A stretch of DNA of 64,000 nucleotides, taken from contig JBBKVP010000001.1 of assembly GCA_037968495.1 (NCBI GenBank), positions 23,712-87,711 on the forward strand, read 5' to 3'. Below, in pieces: positions 33,508 through 41,920 of this stretch; the stretch's first letter is position 1; each line of letters begins with the position of its first letter. The notes beneath the pieces are model-generated. The model made no database searches. It was given only the letters and a program-made list of their open reading frames with translations, and was not told the origin of the DNA. The translations under genes were made by a program, and so were the position numbers. Source of the stretch: Aestuarierythrobacter sp037968495 (GTDB taxonomy: Bacteria > Pseudomonadota > Alphaproteobacteria > Sphingomonadales > Sphingomonadaceae).

Positions 33508-34697
33508 TGTTTCTCTCCGGATTTTGCGTCAGGCTTCGTGTCGCGTAATTTCTGCATTGCGGCGCGGCCACCCTCTTCGGCAGACATCAAACTGCGCAAA
33601 ATGCCTTCGCGGATACCGCGGTCGGCCACGCCAAGGCGCGGTGCTGGCCAGATGTCGAGGATAGCGTCGAGGATCGCGCAGCCCGCAACGACCATTTCGG
33701 ACCGGTCTCTGCCAATGGTCGGCAGAGTAGCGCGTTCATCGAAAGACATAAGCGAAAGCCTGGTGTTGATGTCGCGCATCGCTTGCGTCGGTATTATCAG
33801 ACCGTCGACTGCACGCCGATCATAATGCGGCAATTCCAGATGCAGGCTCGCGAGCGTAGTGACTGTGCCGCTCGTACCAAGAAGCCGCATGTCAGCGACT
33901 TGCGAGGGCGCAATACGCGCCGCAAACTCAGCAAAACTATCGCTCACAAGACGTCGCATTTCCGCATAGCGTTGGGCGCGCAGCTCAGGCGTCTCCTCAC
34001 CGCGCCCGGCAGTTTCGGTCAGCGAGACGACACCCCACGGCACTGATTGCCAATCGAGGATGTGCGGCACCGGATCACCGGGTTCGATCAATACCAGTTC
34101 CGTCGACCCACCGCCAATGTCGAATATCACTGCTGGGCCGGGGCTGTCGGTTAGCAAGACATGGCAGCCCAATACGGCCAGCCGCGCCTCTTCCTCGGCA
34201 GAGATAATGTCGAGCACGATACCGGTTTCTTCGCGGACGCGGGTGATGAACTCCGCACCGTTTTCCGCGCGGCGGCAGGCTTCAGTCGCGACCGAGCGTG
34301 CGAGATGCACGCTGCGGCGTTTCAGCTTGTCGGCGCAAACTTTTAGAGCGGCTAGCGCGCGGTCCATCGCTTCGTCGCTTAGCCGGCCGCTTTCAGCGAG
34401 GCCTTCGCCCAGTTTTACCACTCGGCTAAACGCGTCGATCACTGTAAAATCTTCGCCAGCCGGCCGCGCGATTAATAGCCGACAATTATTAGTGCCAAGA
34501 TCAAGCGCGGCATAGGCTTGCCGGCGTTGGTAGGGTTTGTTTGGCGCAGCATTTTTGCTGCCATTTGCGGGCTTGCCAGTCGGCCGGGAATTGGGCTGCG
34601 AGGGGCGGCCGGGCCGGAAATCGGCGACCGCTCTACTTCTATTGCCTCGCTTGGGCGTCGTCCCCTTAATGCCGTCTGGCGGAGAAAAATCCGCCAT
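33504..34697 (-). CDS. Ppx/GppA-family exopolyphosphatase / pppGpp phosphatase
   Basis: A 397-residue sugar-kinase-fold phosphatase that acts on polyphosphate or pppGpp. It has a 60-residue basic, proline-rich N-terminal extension, then the phosphate-1 motif YAALDLGTNNCRLLIA, the phosphate-2 motif AVIFDIGGGSTELVLIE, and GTSGTVTTLASLHL. It lacks the C-terminal HD domain of longer family members. Its stop overlaps the rlmE start. The ATG at 34697 is taken; a TTG lies two codons upstream. Confidence 0.93.
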   Translation of the reverse strand: MADFSPPDGIKGTTPKRGNRSRAVADFRPGRPSQPNSRPTGKPANGSKNAAPNKPYQRRQAYAALDLGTNNCRLLIARPAGEDFTVIDAFSRVVKLGEGLAESGRLSDEAMDRALAALKVCADKLKRRSVHLARSVATEACRRAENGAEFITRVREETGIVLDIISAEEEARLAVLGCHVLLTDSPGPAVIFDIGGGSTELVLIEPGDPVPHILDWQSVPWGVVSLTETAGRGEETPELRAQRYAEMRRLVSDSFAEFAARIAPSQVADMRLLGTSGTVTTLASLHLELPHYDRRAVDGLIIPTQAMRDINTRLSLMSFDERATLPTIGRDRSEMVVAGCAILDAILDIWPAPRLGVADRGIREGILRSLMSAEEGGRAAMQKLRDTKPDAKSGEKH

Positions 34698-34843
34698 TAT
34701 CAAAAGCTTTCACTATCACTCGCAAAAATCACGAGCACCTGCCGCAGATGCTAGCGACACCGCGCGGCGGCGGCAAGTGCAGCGGGATTCGCAAAGCGCT
34801 CAAAAACGATCCTGCTCGGCCACACAGCAAGCGAAGACTGGCC

Positions 34844-34872
34844 TTGACCACAAGTTCACCCAGACCTAAATG
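34844..34872 (+). promoter_or_regulatory. Possible sigma70 promoter for tRNA-Gln
   Basis: TTGACC at 34844-34849 and TAAATG at 34867-34872 with a 17-base spacer. The -35 box is good, the -10 box weak. Initiation about 8 nt later would fall just before the tRNA at 34886. Confidence 0.35.
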
Positions 34873-34885
34873 CGCGCTCTCCGGC

Positions 34886-34959
34886 TGCCCCGTCGTCTAA
34901 TGGTAAGACTACGGACTCTGACTCCGTCAATTGAGGTTCGAATCCTCACGGGGCATCCA
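34886..34959 (+). tRNA. tRNA-Gln (CTG anticodon)
   Basis: The seven-base acceptor stem TGCCCCG/CGGGGCA, D arm, anticodon arm ACGGA-CTCTGAC-TCCGT with CTG in the loop, and T arm TGAGG-TTCGAAT-CCTCA all fold normally. The CCA end is encoded at 34957-34959. Confidence 0.96.
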
Positions 34960-35011
34960 ATTTTGCCCACATCGCTGAGAACTAAAGACTGTTTGGCCCA
35001 TCTAAACGCAA

Positions 35012-35033
35012 GTGTGACACACGACTGTCACAC
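35012..35033. repeat. Inverted repeat GTGTGACA-N6-TGTCACAC
   Basis: Perfect eight-base arms with a six-base spacer, about 50 nt past tRNA-Gln. The symmetry suits a dimeric regulator. The inner TGTGA/TCACA halves are 10 bases apart, not the 6 expected for Crp, so no named regulator is proposed. Confidence 0.5.
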
Positions 35034-35051
35034 ACCAAAAAATACGAGGCT

Positions 35052-35150
35052 ATGTCAGAGAAAATTATGGACCTCTATCCTGACATGTCGACCATTGCGA
35101 TCACTCTGCGCGACTGGAATCGAGGTTTTGAGCTGTCGAAGCATTACTAA
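35052..35150 (+). CDS. Possible 32-residue peptide gene
   Basis: ATG at 35052 opens a frame of 32 codons ending at TAA 35150. The peptide starts MSEKIMDLYPDM and ends FELSKHY; it is mixed in charge, not membrane-like, and unrecognised. GAGG lies only two bases before the ATG, but a second ATG at 35067 would have looser spacing. It follows the inverted repeat by 19 nt. Coding status is uncertain. Confidence 0.25.
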   Translation: MSEKIMDLYPDMSTIAITLRDWNRGFELSKHY

Positions 35151-35317
35151 CTGACCGATAGTGTCAACCGCGTCAGTGTTGGCGTAGTTGAGGGCCTAAT
35201 GGGCGGGGACGGCTCTGGCCGCGTACAGCGCTAGAACTGCTGATTAAAGCACCGCGATAACGCTAGGCGGTAAGTCCTGACTTGCCGCCTCGCCATGCCG
35301 TCCTTAGGGCGAGTTAC

Positions 35318-36193
35318 ATGACAGATAAAAACGAAGATCACGAGCTAAGCCGCCGCCGCTTTTACCCGGCGGAAGTTGAAGCCAAAACCGCCAAGACCTC
35401 CCCCCAGCAAACTCCGCAGACTCAGCACCCGGCGTATAAGTTGGCGTTCCAGGACACGGATTTCATGCTGCGGGAGGAATTGCGGCCAGTCCGTTTTCAG
35501 CTGGAACTGCTGAAGCCCGAAATGCTGCTCGACGAAGCTGGCGTTGGCTCGACGCTGGTGATGTATGGCTCTGCACGCATTCCTTCGCCCGAAGAAGCAG
35601 AAGCCAAGGTCGCGAACGCTACGCCTGAGAACAAGGCTGTGGCCGAACGCCTCGCCGCCAAAGCGAAGTATTACGACGAGGCACGCAAGCTCGCCCGATT
35701 GGTCAGCGAAAAGTCGATTGTCGAAGAGGGCAAGCGCCAGTTCGTTGTTTGCTCTGGCGGTGGCCCATCCATCATGGAAGCGGCCAATCGCGGCGCATCT
35801 GATGCCGGGGCGGAATCCATCGGCCTCAACATCATCCTGCCACATGAGCAGGCGCCCAACGCCTATGTTACGCCCTACTTGTCGCTCAACTTCCACTATT
35901 TCGCGCTTCGTAAGATGCACTTCCTGCTACGCGCGCGCGCCGTGGCAGTGTTCCCGGGCGGTTTCGGCACGTTCGATGAGTTTTTCGAACTGCTCACGCT
36001 GATCCAGACCGGCAAAATGAAGCCGATCCCGATTGTCCTGTTCGGCAAAGATTTCTGGACCAAGGTCATCGACTTCGAAGCGCTAGCCGACGAAGGCACG
36101 ATCAATCACGATGATCTCAAACTGTTCCAATGGTGCGAGACCGCTGACGAAGCATGGGCCTGTATTTCGAAGTTCTACGAACTCGAAGCCTAG
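35318..36193 (+). CDS. LOG-family (TIGR00730) nucleotide hydrolase-like protein
   Basis: A 291-residue Rossmann-fold protein. The central domain has GSARIPSPEEA, VVCSGGGPSIMEAANRGASDAG and the LOG signature FPGGFGTFDEF, the PGGxGTxxE motif of enzymes that release nucleobases from nucleoside 5'-monophosphates (cytokinin-activating in plants). An N-terminal extension of about 90 residues with RRRFYPAEVEAK and FMLREELRPVRFQLELLKPE is typical of the long alphaproteobacterial subtype. AGGGCGAG precedes the ATG at 35318; a TTG at 35282 is a less likely start. Confidence 0.9.
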   Translation: MTDKNEDHELSRRRFYPAEVEAKTAKTSPQQTPQTQHPAYKLAFQDTDFMLREELRPVRFQLELLKPEMLLDEAGVGSTLVMYGSARIPSPEEAEAKVANATPENKAVAERLAAKAKYYDEARKLARLVSEKSIVEEGKRQFVVCSGGGPSIMEAANRGASDAGAESIGLNIILPHEQAPNAYVTPYLSLNFHYFALRKMHFLLRARAVAVFPGGFGTFDEFFELLTLIQTGKMKPIPIVLFGKDFWTKVIDFEALADEGTINHDDLKLFQWCETADEAWACISKFYELEA

Positions 36194-37008
36194 AACCGAA
36201 CGGCCTGATGACCGAGCGGGCCTGAACCCTCACCGAAGCCGGGTGCGTTTTCGATAGCTTTGTAAATGAACTTACGGGCGAGGCGGATCGAATGTTCGAC
36301 CGATTGGCCGTGGCCCAAAACTGTAGCGATTGCGCTCGATAATGTGCAGCCGGTACCGTGGGTATGGCGGGTTTCGATGCGCTGATGTTCGAAGCCGGCG
36401 GCGCACGGTTCTGGCGTGACGAGCAGGTCATAGATCCGCTCACCCGCTGCATGACCGCCCTTGGCCAAAACGTCACAGTGATGCTGTTCACAAAGCATCT
36501 GCGCGGCTTTGAACATCGCCTTGTGGTCGTCTTCGGCAAGGCTTTCCTCATCAGTGCCAGTTAGCGCGGCGAGTTCAGGCAAATTGGGCGTGATCAGCGT
36601 TGCCATGCCCATCAACCGGCGAAACCCGCTGATCGTGGCACCATCGGCCAGAACTGCTCCGCTGGTCGCAATCATGACGGGGTCGAAGATTATCGGCACG
36701 TCCAGCCATTGCAGGCGGTTCGCCACGACTTCGGCGATTTCAGGCGAGCCAAGCATACCAACTTTGATCGCGTCGACTCCGATATCTTCGATGCAGGCCT
36801 CGATTTGCTTGTCGACCAAGTCGGGAGACATTGCTTCCACTGCGGTAACGCCGATGGAATTCTGCGCAGTAACTGCGGTGATCGCGGTCATGGCATAGCC
36901 GCCCAGCATCGTGATGGTCTTGATATCGGCCTGGATGCCCGCTCCGCCAGAGCTATCCGATCCAGCGATGGAGAGAATACGGGGAGGAATCTTTGGCGTG
37001 TCCGTCAC
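36190..37008 (-). CDS. thiD: Hydroxymethylpyrimidine/phosphomethylpyrimidine kinase ThiD
   Basis: Phosphorylates HMP and HMP-P for thiamine synthesis. The 272-residue ribokinase-fold protein shows ILSIAGSDSSGGAGIQADIKT at the N-terminus, the substrate lid GGYAMTAITAVTAQN, and the ATP/anion-hole motif HTHGTGCTLSSAIA with the catalytic Asp position replaced in context as usual for ThiD (GTGC). No TPP riboswitch was seen upstream because it is the last gene of an overlapping glmM-DUF1272-thiD run. Confidence 0.95.
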   Translation of the reverse strand: MTDTPKIPPRILSIAGSDSSGGAGIQADIKTITMLGGYAMTAITAVTAQNSIGVTAVEAMSPDLVDKQIEACIEDIGVDAIKVGMLGSPEIAEVVANRLQWLDVPIIFDPVMIATSGAVLADGATISGFRRLMGMATLITPNLPELAALTGTDEESLAEDDHKAMFKAAQMLCEQHHCDVLAKGGHAAGERIYDLLVTPEPCAAGFEHQRIETRHTHGTGCTLSSAIATVLGHGQSVEHSIRLARKFIYKAIENAPGFGEGSGPLGHQAVRF

Positions 37009-37229
37009 GGCTTAAAGGTGCGCTCTTGCGACCCGGGAAATTTTGCGAGTGCCGAGCCGCTGCGGAGCGGGCGGGGTAGCAATTTACCGCCGCAATTGGG
37101 GCAATTGGCGTCCATAGTTTCCGTGCAGGGGGAGCAAAAGCTGCATTCAAAGCTGCAAATATGCGCTCCCGCTTCGTCTGCGTGAAGATCGGTGCCGCAG
37201 CGTTCGCAATCGTGCTTCATGATCAACAT
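37005..37229 (-). CDS. DUF1272-type small zinc-ribbon protein
   Basis: A 74-residue protein with four CxxC-type pairs (CERC, CSFEC, CSPC, CPNC), enough for two zinc sites, and a basic C-terminal tail. It matches the small DUF1272 family of unknown function. It is placed between glmM and thiD: its ATG abuts the glmM stop (TGATG) and its stop overlaps the thiD start (ATGA), so it is certainly expressed with them. The ATG at 37220 is an alternative. Confidence 0.88.
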   Translation of the reverse strand: MLIMKHDCERCGTDLHADEAGAHICSFECSFCSPCTETMDANCPNCGGKLLPRPLRSGSALAKFPGSQERTFKP

Positions 37230-38566
37230 CAGGCTGCTTCCTCAACCGCCTTACAGATGCGGTCGACAATTTCATGCACCTGCGCCTCGTCATCCCCTTC
37301 GGCCATGACGCGAATGACCGGCTCTGTACCTGACGGGCGAATGACCAAGCGGCCCTTGCCCTTCAGCTCTTCTTCCGCGCCAGCGATGCAAACGATTACG
37401 TCTGGATCTTCCAGTGGAGCACCGCCGGAATAGCGTACGTTCTTGAGAAGCTGCGGTACGGGATCAAACAGATGCAGCACTTCGCTCGCGGGCTTGCCGA
37501 TCCGGACCAGAGCAGACAGAACTTGCAGCGCGGCGACTGTTCCATCGCCGGTGGTGCCGTAATCGAGCAGGATCATATGGCCCGATTGCTCGCCGCCGAC
37601 GTTGAAGCCGCCAGCGCGCATCCGTTCCAGCACGTGGCGGTCGCCTACCTTGGTGCGCTCCAGGCTCAAGCCATTTGCGATCAGGTAACGCTCAAGGCCG
37701 AGGTTGGACATGACCGTCGCAACAATCCCGCCACCCTTGAGCTGACCGCCCATCGCCCGTCGGGTGGCAATCAGAGCCATCAATTGGTCGCCATCGACCG
37801 TCTGGCCTTTTTCGTCGACCACTATCAACCGGTCGGCGTCACCATCGAGCGCAATGCCGATATGCGCACCGGTCTCGACTACCTTTGCCTTCAGCGCATC
37901 TAGCGATGTGGAACCGACATCCCTATTGATATTGGTGCCATTGGGTTCGGTGCCGATAGTGATCACTTCTGCGCCAAGTTCCCAGATTGCGGAGGGTGCG
38001 ACCTGATAGGCAGCACCGTTGGCGCAATCGACCACGACTTTCAGGCCGTCGAAACGGACATCATCAGCCACGGCTTGCTTGATCGCATGGATATAACGGC
38101 CGCGCGCATCGTCGATCCGGCGGGCGCGGCCCACTTCTTCGGCAGGCGCGAGTCCGATCGGACCGTCCAACGCAGCCTCGATTGCCAGCTCGTCCTCGTC
38201 AGACAGTTTGAAGCCATTGGGGCCGAACAGCTTGATACCATTATCTGCATAGGGATTGTGGCTGGCCGAGATCATCACACCTAAATCGGCGCGCATTTCG
38301 CGTGTGAGCAAGGCCACAGCAGGCGTCGGCAGGGGGCCGGTCATAATCACATCCATGCCCACACTGGTGAAACCTGCGACCAGTGCGCTTTCCATCATAT
38401 AGCCGGACAGGCGCGTATCCTTGCCGATCACCACGCGGTGGCGGTGATCGCCGCGCAGGAAATGGCGGCCAGCAGCCTGACCGACCCGCATTGCAATATC
38501 GGGTGTCATCACACCTTCATTAGTGCGGCCGCGAATGCCGTCCGTGCCGAAATATTTACGCGCCAT
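37229..38566 (-). CDS. glmM: Phosphoglucosamine mutase
   Basis: Interconverts glucosamine-6-P and glucosamine-1-P for UDP-GlcNAc, the precursor of peptidoglycan and lipopolysaccharide. From ATG 38566 the protein has 445 residues, the standard length, beginning RKYFGTDGIRGRTN. The phosphoserine is Ser102 in MISASHNPYADNGIKLFG, the metal loop is ALDGDADRLIVVD, and the phosphate-binding RPSGTEPVIRVM is near the C-terminus. All essential residues are present. An ATG at 38587 in the same frame is less likely. Confidence 0.98.
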   Translation of the reverse strand: MARKYFGTDGIRGRTNEGVMTPDIAMRVGQAAGRHFLRGDHRHRVVIGKDTRLSGYMMESALVAGFTSVGMDVIMTGPLPTPAVALLTREMRADLGVMISASHNPYADNGIKLFGPNGFKLSDEDELAIEAALDGPIGLAPAEEVGRARRIDDARGRYIHAIKQAVADDVRFDGLKVVVDCANGAAYQVAPSAIWELGAEVITIGTEPNGTNINRDVGSTSLDALKAKVVETGAHIGIALDGDADRLIVVDEKGQTVDGDQLMALIATRRAMGGQLKGGGIVATVMSNLGLERYLIANGLSLERTKVGDRHVLERMRAGGFNVGGEQSGHMILLDYGTTGDGTVAALQVLSALVRIGKPASEVLHLFDPVPQLLKNVRYSGGAPLEDPDVIVCIAGAEEELKGKGRLVIRPSGTEPVIRVMAEGDDEAQVHEIVDRICKAVEEAA

Positions 38567-38649
38567 GGAAATGCCCTGTAATGCCATTCGTTTCGCGGAT
38601 TGCCATGCCGCGTGTCAGCGCTAATGTCACGCTCAGTTAGGGGGCTACG

Positions 38650-39939
38650 ATGGACGAGATGAAGCAGGCTGACCGTACGCTGGTGGCGTTGAAGCTGCCC
38701 GCAGGCTGGACGCTGGCCGGATTGGTGGCCGGCCTTGCGGTTGGATTAATGCTAGCCGGGACAGCCGCGATGGAGCCTGTATTGGCTGTCGCACAGCCGG
38801 CGGGCAAGCTGTGGCTGCGCGCACTTCAGATGACGATCATTCCGCTAGTCGCTGCTTTGCTTGTCATGGGCATTTCGCAAATGCTCGATACGGCTAGGGC
38901 AGGGCAGGCCGCGCGCCGGACGCTCGGCTGGATCTGCGGCGTACTGATCTTCAGCGGTGTTGCTTCGGTAATCGCTATGCCTGCATTGCTGGAAGCCTTT
39001 CCGATTCCAGCCTCGGCGGTTGGCGTTTTGGGTGCAGAGGAAGTGGGTGAGCAGGTCGTGCCGCCTATCGGGGATTTCATCGCTTCGCTCGTCGCACCCA
39101 ACATTATTGCGGCGGCGGCTGAGACGGCAATGCTGCCGCTGGTGATTTTCTTCGTGCTGTTTGCAGTGGCGATTTCGCGCATTGCACCGGAGCAGCGTGA
39201 GACTTTGCTCGGGTTCTTCCATGCGCTCGGCAATGCGATGCTGGTGATTATCGGCTGGGTGCTGTGGGCCGCGCCGGTTGGTGTATTTGCGCTTGCGATT
39301 GGAGTGGCCGCCCAAAGCGGGGGCGGGGCTATTGCCGCGCTTGGGCATTACATCCTGACGGTTTCTGCGATGGGCGGCATTGTGCTGATCGCGGCCTATG
39401 TGCTGGCGGCGGTCGTGGGCCGGCAAAATCCGGCCAAATTTTTCCGATCAATGATTCCGGCACAGGCCGTCGCGCTCTCGACGCAAAGCTCGCTCGCCAG
39501 CCTTCCTGCAATGCTCGATAGCGCACGGCGGCTTGGTCTGCGCGAGACTACTGCTGAATTTGTACTGCCGCTCGCCGTGGCGATTTTCCGTGCGACCAGC
39601 CCTGCGATGAACCTCGCGGTGGCGATCTACGTCGCTTATCTAACTGGCGTTGAACTGACGCCGCAAACGCTGGCAGTCGGTATCGCAGTGGCCTTGGTCA
39701 TCAGCATCGGCTCCGTCAGCCTGCCCGGATCAATCAGTTTCGTTGTGTCGATTGGCCCTATCGCACTCGCTATGGGTGTCCCCATCGAAGCACTTGCGCT
39801 ACTGGTCGCGGTAGAGATGCTACCCGATATTATGCGCACCGTGGCCAATGTGACAATGAATGTAGCCGTCACTAGCGCGGTCGATCAGAGCAGCGGTACG
39901 CAGGCGCCGACAAAAAATGTCGATGAATTGCAACCCTAG
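38650..39939 (+). CDS. SDF-family dicarboxylate/amino acid:cation symporter
   Basis: A 429-residue inner membrane transporter of the GltP/DctA type. Features are PAGKLWLRALQMTIIPLVAALLVMG in the third helix, a serine-rich hairpin STQSSLASLPAML (re-entrant loop 1), NLAVAIYVAYLTG in helix 7 where the usual N-M-D-G is altered, and the closing GSVSLPGSISFVVSIGP loop. The changed helix 7 and the weak hairpin similarity place it in a divergent subgroup; sodium or proton coupling is unknown. Divergent from glmM. Confidence 0.88.
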   Translation: MDEMKQADRTLVALKLPAGWTLAGLVAGLAVGLMLAGTAAMEPVLAVAQPAGKLWLRALQMTIIPLVAALLVMGISQMLDTARAGQAARRTLGWICGVLIFSGVASVIAMPALLEAFPIPASAVGVLGAEEVGEQVVPPIGDFIASLVAPNIIAAAAETAMLPLVIFFVLFAVAISRIAPEQRETLLGFFHALGNAMLVIIGWVLWAAPVGVFALAIGVAAQSGGGAIAALGHYILTVSAMGGIVLIAAYVLAAVVGRQNPAKFFRSMIPAQAVALSTQSSLASLPAMLDSARRLGLRETTAEFVLPLAVAIFRATSPAMNLAVAIYVAYLTGVELTPQTLAVGIAVALVISIGSVSLPGSISFVVSIGPIALAMGVPIEALALLVAVEMLPDIMRTVANVTMNVAVTSAVDQSSGTQAPTKNVDELQP

Positions 39940-39998
39940 CGCGCTTTGAGCGTTCCTATTACTAACCTATCAATAAAATCCTCAACCACGGAGTTTTC

Positions 39999-40610
39999 AT
40001 GTCCTTCAAATTGATCGACCTACCCTATGCCGATGACGCATTGGCACCCACTATTTCCGCCGAGACGATTTCGTATCACCACGGCAAGCATCATAATGCT
40101 TACATTACGAAAACCAACGATGCGATCGAGGGCACCGATCATGCAGACAAGTCGCTTGAGGAAGTGATCGCTGCGGCGCGTGACAGCAACCAGGGCCTGT
40201 TCAACAACTCGGCTCAAAGCTGGAACCACGGTTTCTATTGGCATTCGCTTTGCCCGGAGGGCTGCGCACCGAAAGGCGAACTGGCGACGAAAATCGATGA
40301 AGCATTCGGTTCGTTTGACGAGCTGAAAAGCAAGCTGGCCGACAAGGGTGCGGGTCACTTCGCATCTGGCTGGGTATGGCTGGCGGAGAAAGGTGGCAAG
40401 CTGTCCATCGAAGAAACGCATGACGGCGACACGCTCGCCGACAGCGGCTTCAACCCGCTACTGACTATCGACGTATGGGAGCACGCCTATTACCTCGATC
40501 ACCAGAACGCACGTCCCGCCTACCTCAAGGCTGTGATCGACGGGAATCTGAATTGGAAGTTCGCAGTGGAAAATCTCGCGCGCGGTTCGGCGTGGACCTA
40601 TCCTGCATAA
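39999..40610 (+). CDS. sodB: Iron-type superoxide dismutase
   Basis: Cytosolic enzyme removing superoxide. The 203-residue protein has the metal ligands His27 (SYHHGKHHNAY), His in SWNHGFYWHSL, and Asp/His in DVWEHAYYLDHQNARPAYL. The NNSAQSWNHGFYW segment and lack of Mn-specific residues favour iron. The gene follows the symporter by 59 nt, apparently with its own promoter, and ends in a strong terminator. Confidence 0.97.
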   Translation: MSFKLIDLPYADDALAPTISAETISYHHGKHHNAYITKTNDAIEGTDHADKSLEEVIAAARDSNQGLFNNSAQSWNHGFYWHSLCPEGCAPKGELATKIDEAFGSFDELKSKLADKGAGHFASGWVWLAEKGGKLSIEETHDGDTLADSGFNPLLTIDVWEHAYYLDHQNARPAYLKAVIDGNLNWKFAVENLARGSAWTYPA

Positions 40611-40636
40611 CTCGCAGTGTCAGAAGTAAAAGAATG

Positions 40637-40668
40637 GCCCGTTCTGTGTATCGCAGAGCGGGCTTTTT
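40637..40668 (+). terminator. Rho-independent terminator of sodB
   Basis: GCCCGTTCTG and CAGAGCGGGC form a ten-pair stem (one G-T pair) with a seven-base loop, then TTTTT. It separates sodB from the convergent permease gene. Confidence 0.93.
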
Positions 40669-40674
40669 CTTCGC

Positions 40675-41850
40675 CTAAATGTCGGAGACCGGCTGCGCCG
40701 GCTCGCCCATTTCCATTAGGCTCTTGGCCCAAAGAGGCTCGCCAAAGATGAATCCGATCAGGTTGGGCCTACCGACATGGTCGAAGAAAGCCGTCAGTGT
40801 CAGTAGGATGGGTACGGATAGCAATGCGCCAGCAACGCCCCAGATCCACGAGAAGTAGCTGAGCGCCAGCAGGATCAGAACGGGGTTCATAGTGAAGCGT
40901 GCGCCCAGAATTGATGGCGTAACTACATTGGACTCCACGGTGTGCAAGCCAAGATAGGCCGCGGCAGGAATCAGCCCAAGAATCACTGTTTCCGATGTGC
41001 CGATGCCGAACAGGCTGAGCAAGGCGACCATCGCCAGCGGGCCGATATAGGGCAAGAAGTTGAGGATCATGGCGAGGCCGCCCCACATTAGCGGCGCATC
41101 GACGCCCAACAACCATGCACCTGTTGCGACAATTACGCCGACACCGGCATTGATCAGGCCGACGGTAAAAATATAGGCCGCAACTCTATCCTGTATTTCA
41201 CGCATGACTCGTGCAGCCTTCACGCCAGTGCCGAAGTCGGAATGGTTCAGCAGCAGTAGTCGGCGGCGCAAGCGCACACGGGATTGGATCATGAAAAACG
41301 TCATGAGGAAGGTCAGCAATGTTTCCAGGACAATGCTTGGGGTCGCGAGTGCGAGCTGTTCGATCACTGATGGACCGGCCAGTATGACCTCCTGGCCTTC
41401 CGCCTGACCTAGGCTACGGGCGAGCTGTTCGTTGAGCTCTGCCACCCACATAAACTGGCCGCGAAGTTCCGAGAAACGTTCGCCGACCCGGTTTGCCATG
41501 GCTGGCAGTTCATCGAACAGTTCAACGGCTGGCTGCATGATGAGCGCTAGCGCCATCAGCACCACGGCAAAGAAACTGGCGAGCGCTATCAATGATGCAA
41601 GGATGTTGGGCAGGCCCCATGCCGAGAGCTTATCAGCCAGCGGTGACAGAATTACCGTAAGGATCAGCGCGGCCACGAGCGGCAGGAATACAACCGAACC
41701 GATCGACAGCACGAATGGCAGCGCAAGGAACAGCCCTGCGCCAAGCAGCAGCACCAGAGCAGAAATCAGCCGGAGCTCCTGTTCGGCGAACGCAGCCCGG
41801 CGGCTGGCCGTGGGCGTTGACGCAGGATTGCTGTCAGGCAGATCGCTCAT
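40675..41850 (-). CDS. AI-2E family transporter (PerM type)
   Basis: A 391-residue membrane protein with about eight helices. The PerM fold is visible in ILSPLADKLSAWGLPNILASLIAL, a soluble middle loop (residues 115-165), and the conserved C-terminal block LGVDAPLMWGGLAMILNFLPYIGPL plus SNVVTPSILGARFTMNPVLILLAL (seen in parts). Members export small molecules or act as Na+/H+ antiporters; the AI-2 label is historical. Upstream, the sigma factor gene is read in the same direction. Confidence 0.93.
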   Translation of the reverse strand: MSDLPDSNPASTPTASRRAAFAEQELRLISALVLLLGAGLFLALPFVLSIGSVVFLPLVAALILTVILSPLADKLSAWGLPNILASLIALASFFAVVLMALALIMQPAVELFDELPAMANRVGERFSELRGQFMWVAELNEQLARSLGQAEGQEVILAGPSVIEQLALATPSIVLETLLTFLMTFFMIQSRVRLRRRLLLLNHSDFGTGVKAARVMREIQDRVAAYIFTVGLINAGVGVIVATGAWLLGVDAPLMWGGLAMILNFLPYIGPLAMVALLSLFGIGTSETVILGLIPAAAYLGLHTVESNVVTPSILGARFTMNPVLILLALSYFSWIWGVAGALLSVPILLTLTAFFDHVGRPNLIGFIFGEPLWAKSLMEMGEPAQPVSDI

Positions 41851-41920
41851 GACTAATAATTGGCTGGGTTGGCGGCGGCTGGCAAGCGCAAGCTTGGCTT
41901 AGCCCAATAACCCAAAGCCG

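Larger units (their letters stand above)
34960..35317 (+). other. 358-nt gap after tRNA-Gln
   Basis: No family-recognisable gene. It contains an eight-base inverted repeat at 35012-35033 and a 32-codon frame at 35052-35150, listed separately. The rest is AT-richer than the surroundings and shows no repeat or transposon end. Confidence 0.5.

Noticed and set aside
35013..35032. TGTGA ... TCACA as a Crp site
   Set aside because: The halves are 10 bases apart instead of 6; kept only as an inverted repeat.
39932..39956. GGAAC-N17-GTT on the minus strand at the end of the symporter gene
   Set aside because: It would point antisense into the symporter gene, and about two exact matches are expected by chance in 64 kb; not linked to sodB direction.
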